This document shows positions 59,196-64,000 of a DNA stretch of 64,000 bases, in pieces. The position numbers and the translations under genes are program-made. This stretch comes from Streptomyces albireticuli (GTDB taxonomy: Bacteria > Actinomycetota > Actinomycetes > Streptomycetales > Streptomycetaceae). The notes beneath the pieces are model-generated. The model was not told the origin of the DNA. It ran no database searches and saw only the letters and a program-made list of their open reading frames with translations. Numbering within the stretch: position 1 is the first letter of the stretch; every line of letters starts with the position of its first letter. The DNA is taken from contig NZ_CP021744.1 of the NCBI RefSeq assembly GCF_002192455.1, positions 7,092,501 through 7,156,500 of the forward strand, in the 5' to 3' direction.

Positions 59196-59219
59196 CGCCG
59201 GTGCCCACGGCGCCCCGGC

Positions 59220-60086
59220 TCAGCCGGCCCCGTCGGCGAGGACCTGGCGGACGAGCGCCAGCAGGTCCGGGAGGGCCGGGTGCGCCGGGCCCTCGCGCCA
59301 GGCGAGGACGACGGGGACGGGCGGCGCGTCCACGAGCGGGCGGTAGACCAGCGAGGGGTGCATGTGGTTGCTCGGCGTGGCCGAGGTGGAGACCCCCAGG
59401 GCGCGGCCCGCGGCGATGGCGATGAGCCATTCGTCGGTGTTGGTCACCTCGACGGCCACCACGGGCCGGGCCGCCGGCGGCCACAGGTCCGTCGTCGTGG
59501 TGCCGGAGACGGTGTTGAGGACGATCGGACGGCCGGCGAGGTCCGCGAGGGTGATCCGGGGGAGAGCCGCCAGCGGGCTGTCCGCCGGCATGACCACCAC
59601 CCGCTCCTCCGACAGCAGCGGCTCCGTGCGCAGCCCGGCCCCGGCGCCCGCGCCGCCGCGCAGCACGGCCGCGTCGACCTTGCCCTGGGTGAGGCCCGCC
59701 GTGCGGTCGTCGACGCGGAGCAGCTCCAGCGGGGTGCCGGGCCGCGTCCGGTCCCACCGGCGCAGCAGCGGGACGGTGTGGTCGCCGAGCGCCGCCCAGG
59801 TGTGGCCCAGGCGCAGCGGCCGGCTCCGCAGGCACCCGGGGTCGAGGGCGGCCTCGACGGCGGCGACCGCGGCGGCGGCCTTGTCGCGGAAGAGGCGGCC
59901 CTCGGCGGTCAGTTCGAGGTGGTGGGTGGAGCGGTCGACGAGCCGGGCGCCCAGGTGGTCCTCCAACTGCCGCAGGGTGCGCGAGAGCGCGGGCTGGCTC
60001 AGGTGGAGGCGGGCGGCGGCGCGGGTGACGCTGCCCGCCTCGGCGATGGCGAGGAAGGCGCGCAGGTGCCGCAGCTCGATGGTCAT
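59220..60086 (-). CDS. LysR-family regulator (paralogue of 27763-28626)
   Basis: 288 residues from ATG 60084-60086. HTH MTIELRHLRAFLAIAEAGSV, then SQPALSRTLRQLE. The effector domain contains TTTDLWPPAARPVVAVEVTN, which is close to the block in the other LysR. It is divergent from the EamA gene and shares the GGAAGCATA/GGCATTTC upstream pattern with its paralogue. Confidence 0.94.
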   Translation of the reverse strand: MTIELRHLRAFLAIAEAGSVTRAAARLHLSQPALSRTLRQLEDHLGARLVDRSTHHLELTAEGRLFRDKAAAAVAAVEAALDPGCLRSRPLRLGHTWAALGDHTVPLLRRWDRTRPGTPLELLRVDDRTAGLTQGKVDAAVLRGGAGAGAGLRTEPLLSEERVVVMPADSPLAALPRITLADLAGRPIVLNTVSGTTTTDLWPPAARPVVAVEVTNTDEWLIAIAAGRALGVSTSATPSNHMHPSLVYRPLVDAPPVPVVLAWREGPAHPALPDLLALVRQVLADGAG

Positions 60087-60091
60087 GCGTC

Positions 60092-60123
60092 GGAAGCATA
60101 ACCGCCGGGGAAGCAGGCATTTC
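60092..60123. promoter_or_regulatory. LysR promoter/operator, second copy
   Basis: GGAAGCATA (60092-60100) and GGCATTTC (60116-60123), the same elements found before the paralogous LysR at 28632-28662, with 15 instead of 14 bp between them. Confidence 0.55.
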
Positions 60124-60156
60124 ACGCCGCGTGGCCGGATCCCTAGCGTGGAGGGC

Positions 60157-61116
60157 ATGACCTCCACGGTGCACACCTCGACCCCGGCGGCGGCCGCGCC
60201 CGCCGTACTTCGGCACACCGCCGGACCCGGCGGCCTCGGCGGCGTCGGCCTCGTCCTGGCCGGGACGGTGTCCGTCCAGTTCGGCTCCGCCTTCGCCGCG
60301 CTGCTGTTCCCCCGCGCCGGAGCGCTCGGCACGGTCGCACTGCGGGTGACGTTCGCCGCGCTCCTCCTGCTGGCCGTCGCCCGCCCCCGGCTCCGCGGGT
60401 ACACGCGCGCCGACCGGACGCTGGTCGCCGCGTTCGGCCTGGCCCTCGGCGGCATGAACCTCCTCTTCTACCAGGCGATCGACCGCATCCCGCTCGGCGC
60501 GGCCGTCACCCTGGAGGTGCTCGGGCCCCTGCTGCTGTCGGTCGTCGTCTCGCGCCGCGCCGCCGGCCTGCTGTGGGCGGGGCTCGCGCTGGCGGGGGTC
60601 TGCCTGCTGGGCCGCGACGGCTTCGGCCGGCTCGACGCCGCCGGGGTGGCCTTCGCCCTGGGGGCCGGGGCGCTGTGGGCGGCGTACATCGTGCTCAACG
60701 CCCGTGCGGGCGCCCGCTTCCCGAGGCTGGACGGCCTGGCGATCGCGCTGGCCGTCGCCGCGCTGGTCAGCCTCCCGCTGGGCATCGGGGCCGCGGGCGG
60801 GACGCTGCTGGAACCGGGGGTGCTGGGCCTGGGCCTGGCGATCGCGGTGATGTCGTCGGGCGTGCCCTACACGCTGGAACTCCTCGCCCTGCGCCGGCTG
60901 CCCGCCGGGACGTTCGCCGTGCTGGCGAGCCTGGCACCGGCCGTCGCCGCGACGGCGGGCGCGCTGGTGCTGGACCAGGGGATGTCGCTGTCGCAGTGCG
61001 CCGCCGTGGCGATGGTGGTCGTCGCGAGCGCGGGCGCGGTGCGTACGGGCGGCCGCCGGACCGGGGCCGCGCCCGCCATGGACGCGGCATCCGGTACGAC
61101 CGCCACGGCGGCCTGA
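60157..61116 (+). CDS. EamA/RhtA-type drug-metabolite transporter
   Basis: 319 residues from ATG 60157, with CGTGGAGGGC upstream. Ten transmembrane helices in two EamA repeats (about 30-160 and 170-300). It resembles RhtA/threonine-homoserine exporters of the DMT superfamily. Its expression should depend on the divergent LysR, a common amino-acid-export pairing. Confidence 0.9.
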   Translation: MTSTVHTSTPAAAAPAVLRHTAGPGGLGGVGLVLAGTVSVQFGSAFAALLFPRAGALGTVALRVTFAALLLLAVARPRLRGYTRADRTLVAAFGLALGGMNLLFYQAIDRIPLGAAVTLEVLGPLLLSVVVSRRAAGLLWAGLALAGVCLLGRDGFGRLDAAGVAFALGAGALWAAYIVLNARAGARFPRLDGLAIALAVAALVSLPLGIGAAGGTLLEPGVLGLGLAIAVMSSGVPYTLELLALRRLPAGTFAVLASLAPAVAATAGALVLDQGMSLSQCAAVAMVVVASAGAVRTGGRRTGAAPAMDAASGTTATAA

Positions 61117-61262
61117 ACCCGGAAGTGGTGGATCCGCCCGGACGTGCCCGGCGCCGGTACGTCCCGCACCGAGGAGGGGTCGCGGCCCGGCCTCTTCAGC
61201 CGCGTCTTCAGGACGGTGTACGGGCGTCGCCCGCGCGAGCGGCGGCGGGCCTCCCACCGGCC

Positions 61263-61296
61263 GTACCCCCGGTCCGGTCCACCTGACCGGGGGTAC
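61263..61296. terminator. 12-bp hairpin terminator between convergent genes
   Basis: GTACCCCCGGTC (61263-61274) pairs with GACCGGGGGTAC (61285-61296), loop 10 nt. It lies between the EamA gene and the convergent secreted-protein gene. Confidence 0.75.
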
Positions 61297-61329
61297 CCGC
61301 GGGCGGCGGGGCGAGGGGCCGGCCGGTGG

Positions 61330-62103
61330 CTACGGCTCGATCGTCACCGGCTTCTCGGCGCGCAGGTCGCTGACGAAGCCGCCCTTGACGACGCGCAGCC
61401 AGTAGGAGTGCGCCCGGACGTCCGCCGGGATGCCGGCGCTGCGCTCCAGCTTGCGGTCCGCCGAGGTGGCGCCGGCCGGGACGTCCCGCTGGAAGGTGTA
61501 GGGGTGCCAGATGCCGATCTCGCTGCTGTAGAAGGGCTTGGTCTCCATCAGCGCGAGGAGGTCCGGACCGCCCTGCGTGGGCGTCCACTTGACGCGGACG
61601 GTGGCCGCGTCGAGGCGGTCGACGGACGTCACCGCCGGTGCCTTCGGGATCACCGAGGAGGCCGAGGGCCTGGCGTCGTCGCTGCGGATCGTCCGCGGCA
61701 CGGAGGAGTCGTAGCCGTCGGGGTTGTCCAGCTTGCCCGTGACGCGGAGCGCGGTGGGGGCCTGGCTCTGCCCGCCCGCGCAGGCGTCGACCTGGGTGAC
61801 CTTGCGCCATCCGTCGGAGAACCGCACGAAGTCCTCTTTCTGGACCGGCAGCTCGCGGACGGTGCCGCCGAAGACCCCGCTCACGGAGTAGACGTAGCGG
61901 GAGTCGTCGGAGCGGACCACCTGGTAGCTGCACCGGTCCACGGCGGCGGCGCGCGCCTCGACCGCCGCGCGGCGCGTCGAGGCGTCGGCGGCCGGCCCGG
62001 CGGCGGTGGACGAGGAGGCGGCTATGGCGGCGCCCGCGCCCGAGGCGAGGACCCCGAGGCTCAGCGCGCACGTGGCGACCGTGGTGGCGATACGAGAGGG
62101 CAT
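61330..62103 (-). CDS. Secreted protein, unknown
   Basis: 257 residues from ATG 62101-62103, with GGAGGATGC upstream. The Sec signal is about 1-28 (AAIAA). The mature part has two Cys (DRCSYQ and DACAGG) and two small beta domains. The second reads like a fibronectin-type III strand set (ATVRVKWTPTQGG, then HSYWLRVVKGGFVSD). No catalytic motif is recognised. Confidence 0.75.
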   Translation of the reverse strand: MPSRIATTVATCALSLGVLASGAGAAIAASSSTAAGPAADASTRRAAVEARAAAVDRCSYQVVRSDDSRYVYSVSGVFGGTVRELPVQKEDFVRFSDGWRKVTQVDACAGGQSQAPTALRVTGKLDNPDGYDSSVPRTIRSDDARPSASSVIPKAPAVTSVDRLDAATVRVKWTPTQGGPDLLALMETKPFYSSEIGIWHPYTFQRDVPAGATSADRKLERSAGIPADVRAHSYWLRVVKGGFVSDLRAEKPVTIEP

Positions 62104-62490
62104 GCATCCTCCGGTGGCATCCGGCGGCTCACGGGGAGCCGGCGAGTGGTGGGGTACGGGCCGGACTTGATCGCGAACACCGGCCAGGACGGGACAGTAC
62201 AGGCAACTGACGTTCAAGAAGAAGTCAAAAACCGGCAAAGCGGTGACTTGGCGTCAGATCTGCGGAGGCCGGTCCGGCGCGGGGTGCGTGGCGCGCCGGG
62301 CGGTGGGCGATATTCCGCATGTGGTGCGGAAGATCCGGCCGAAGGGGGCGGGGCCGGCGGTTCCCCGGCACCCGGCGGCCGCCGCCACCGCTCCGTACGC
62401 AAAATCCCGGCGATGCGGGGGACGCGGCCCCGGCGTCCCCGGCATCATGTCAGGCCATGAGGCAAAGGCTGCCGGGGTGTTCCCCGCGGG
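62104..62490. other. Intergenic region, one 7-5-7 dyad
   Basis: 387 bp between the secreted-protein start and the end of the small membrane-protein gene. The only structure noticed is TTCCGCA-TGTGG-TGCGGAA (62313-62331), a possible operator or weak hairpin. No gene is recognised. Confidence 0.45.
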
Positions 62491-62673
62491 TCACCTCCTG
62501 CCCCAGAAGGCCCGTACCACCTCCGCCAGCGCGTGGATCACCTCGGACAGCGCCTTCAGGACGCGGGCCCGGTCGCGCGCGGCGCTGCCGCTCAACGCGA
62601 GGTGGGCGACCAGGACCACCATGAGTGCCATGATCAGCAGGCCCGCCACCAGCGGCCAGGCTGTGTCGGCCAT
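62491..62673 (-). CDS. Small membrane protein (60 residues)
   Basis: 60 residues from ATG 62671-62673 with GGAAGGGAG upstream. One transmembrane helix (PLVAGLLIMALMVVLVAHLA) follows a short outside or cytoplasmic start, then a basic amphipathic helix (RDRARVLKALSEVIHALAEV) with an Arg tail. It is divergent from the NACHT gene with a 198-bp spacer. The pattern resembles small DUF or phage-shock-like membrane partners, but no family is certain. Confidence 0.65.
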   Translation of the reverse strand: MADTAWPLVAGLLIMALMVVLVAHLALSGSAARDRARVLKALSEVIHALAEVVRAFWGRR

Positions 62674-62871
62674 GTGCCGACTCCCTTCCGTTAAAGGCTC
62701 GTTCCCCCGGCCGGTGGCCGTGGACACAGGCAGACTCCTCCGGCCGCGCGGTGGGGTCACGCGTTCCCGGAAGGGTCCGGATCGGAAGTTCGAAGACGCA
62801 GGTCACAGCGGTGCGTACCGGGCTCGGGAGCGGATTTTCCCGGAGCGCCCGGACGCCGGAACGGGTGAGAC

Positions 62872-64000
62872 ATGACGGGGGACGAGGCGACGGGCGCGGG
62901 TGCCGGACGGCTGATCCTGGGCAGGGAACTGCGCGCGCTGCTGCACGACTCGGGGCTGGACCGGAGCCAGGCGCTCGCGAAGGCCAACCGCCTGCTGCCC
63001 GACGGGGTGGCGAAGCTGAATCCGCAACGGGTCAGCGAACGCTTCGCGGGGGAACCGGGCTCCGACTTCCCGCAGTTGTGGGCCCTGGCCGAGGCCCTGC
63101 TCATCGAATGCGGGCGGCTGCTGCCCCTGGGCGCCGCCCGCCCGGAGGCCGCCGAGGTCAGGAAGCGGGACGGATTACGCGCGTCGTGGCACACTCTGTG
63201 GCTGCTGGCCCGCAAGGACCCGCCGCCGCGGCCCGACCCCCGGCTGTCCGGCTACCTGAAGGCCGCGGCGCGCTACGCCCGCGACCACCCCTACCCGGAC
63301 CTCCCGGACACCCCGCGGCCGCCGCCGCTGCCCGAGGGCTGTGTGCCCCGGCACGTGCTGCCTCTGCCCCCGCGAGCCGCCGGGTCCGCCGGGGCCGGTG
63401 CGGCCGGTGCGGCCGGAGCACCGTGCCCGCCCGCCGGTGAGCCGGGGCCCGCGACGGACGTCTTCACCTCCGGGAGCCCGGTCGCCGTGCTGATCGGCGC
63501 CCCCGGAAGCGGCAAGTCCACCCTCCTCCGCGTCCATCTGCTCGACTCGGCGGACGGCCCGCCGGACGGCAGGGCCAAGCGGAACGCGACCGTCCCGGTC
63601 CTGGTCCCCGCCGTCGCCCTGACCGGTCCCGCCCCCTTGTCCCAGGCACTGGCCACGAGCGTCACCGCGCTGCTGGGACGGCACCTGCCGCCCGGTACGA
63701 CCCTGACCGAGGACTTCTTCGGCCGGCGCCCCCGCCCACGGGCGACCTGGCTCGTCCTGGTCGACGGCCTCGACGAGGTCGCCGACCAGGAGGCGCGCGC
63801 CGGCCTGCTGGGCAGGCTGGCCGACCAGGCGGCGGCCGACGGGTCGCCGTACCGGTTCGTCGTGGCCACCCGCCCCCTGCCCGCGGGCGAACTCGACACC
63901 CCCGGCTCGCACGCGGCCCGCTTCGCCCTGCGGCCCTTCACCCAGGACGACCTGCGCCGCTACGCCCACGAGCGGTTCCGGGTCCTGGGCGACCCGGACC
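62872..64000 (+). CDS. NACHT-type STAND NTPase (C-terminus outside window)
   Basis: ATG 62872 to the window end (376 codons seen, no stop). Residues 1-85 look like a helical HTH-like N-domain (LGRELRALLHDSGLDRSQAL). After a Pro/Ala linker comes a NACHT domain: Walker A LIGAPGSGKST (near residue 208), Walker B WLVLVDGLDEV (near 292), VVATRPLP and RFALRPFTQDDL (sensor and WH region). A TTA codon is at residue 102 (63175-63177). bNACHT and related STAND ATPases are antiphage or signalling proteins with C-terminal sensor repeats, which here would lie beyond the edge. Confidence 0.85.
   Translation, partial: MTGDEATGAGAGRLILGRELRALLHDSGLDRSQALAKANRLLPDGVAKLNPQRVSERFAGEPGSDFPQLWALAEALLIECGRLLPLGAARPEAAEVRKRDGLRASWHTLWLLARKDPPPRPDPRLSGYLKAAARYARDHPYPDLPDTPRPPPLPEGCVPRHVLPLPPRAAGSAGAGAAGAAGAPCPPAGEPGPATDVFTSGSPVAVLIGAPGSGKSTLLRVHLLDSADGPPDGRAKRNATVPVLVPAVALTGPAPLSQALATSVTALLGRHLPPGTTLTEDFFGRRPRPRATWLVLVDGLDEVADQEARAGLLGRLADQAAADGSPYRFVVATRPLPAGELDTPGSHAARFALRPFTQDDLRRYAHERFRVLGDPD

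Noticed and set aside
62313..62331. 7-5-7 dyad TTCCGCA/TGCGGAA
   Set aside because: Short, far from both neighbouring starts and without a second copy. Kept only as a note.
1..64000. CRISPR arrays, tRNA/rRNA genes, complete IS elements, attachment sites, polyketide or NRPS modules
   Set aside because: None was found on reading both strands. No regularly spaced repeats, no cloverleaf, no transposase, no KS/A-domain motif.

Overview
The window reads as chromosomal DNA of a Streptomyces or a close relative. It is very G+C-rich with strong third-position G/C. It has many secreted proteins with Sec or Tat-like signals, a maleylpyruvate-isomerase-fold (mycothiol-type) enzyme, DmdR/IdeR-type iron boxes, TAP-like secreted peptidases, and only a few TTA codons, which sit in regulated or accessory genes. 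I saw no tRNA, rRNA, CRISPR array, complete insertion sequence or phage module. The content looks like accessory or chromosome-arm sequence: many small regulator-plus-enzyme pairs, several gene remnants and few housekeeping functions.

Layout. 1-9.5 kb: the edge of a DUF4097 gene, small secreted proteins, an esterase divergent from a LysR regulator, a broken response regulator, a DUF5995 pair, a glutaredoxin-like membrane protein, a quinone-reductase remnant beside a TetR gene, a GNAT gene and an NAD(P)-binding protein. 9.6-17.2 kb: two VOC proteins, an MFS exporter, a small membrane protein behind a 26-bp perfect palindrome, a von Willebrand A protein, and a tandem pair of secreted TAP-like peptidases. 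17.3-24.8 kb: a TetR/SnoaL/NmrA unit with paired operators, a PAP2 membrane enzyme, signal peptidase I, a TTA-containing secreted serine hydrolase, and a TetR/SDR pair with three evenly spaced operators. 24.8-29.4 kb: an acidic Lsr2-like small protein, a structured leader, a gene fusing a deoxyribosyltransferase-like domain to Ppx/GppA, a translationally coupled UbiX-like protein, and a LysR/SDR pair. 29.5-33.4 kb: a three-gene siderophore ABC importer behind an iron box. 33.5-38.1 kb: a zinc carboxypeptidase, a PL6 polysaccharide lyase and a Rox-like flavin monooxygenase.

38.3-42.7 kb holds an ECF41 sigma factor next to its carboxymuconolactone-decarboxylase-like target, whose promoter matches the ECF41 pattern, then a PepSY protein divergent from an OmpR-type two-component system. 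42.8-48.5 kb: a GT-C-like membrane protein, a chagasin-like secreted protein, an aldo/keto reductase with a MerR-type 19-bp-spacer promoter, a Tat-like class V aminotransferase, and an iron-box-preceded hydrolase. 48.6-57.6 kb: an AraC remnant, an epimerase-like gene, a mycothiol-type protein, a secreted protein, an AAA ATPase, an amidase with a small GatC/AtzG-like partner, an MBL hydrolase and two TetR genes. Three copies of one 19-bp motif tie the amidase, MBL and TetR promoters together. 57.7-64 kb: an SDR, a PPOX-type flavoprotein, a second LysR with a divergent EamA exporter, a secreted protein, a 60-residue membrane protein, and the 5' part of a NACHT-type STAND NTPase cut by the window end.

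The most unusual parts are the deoxyribosyltransferase-like/Ppx fusion operon (25.2-27.8 kb) and the NACHT gene at the right edge. Both carry a TTA codon, which in Streptomyces implies dependence on the bldA tRNA.
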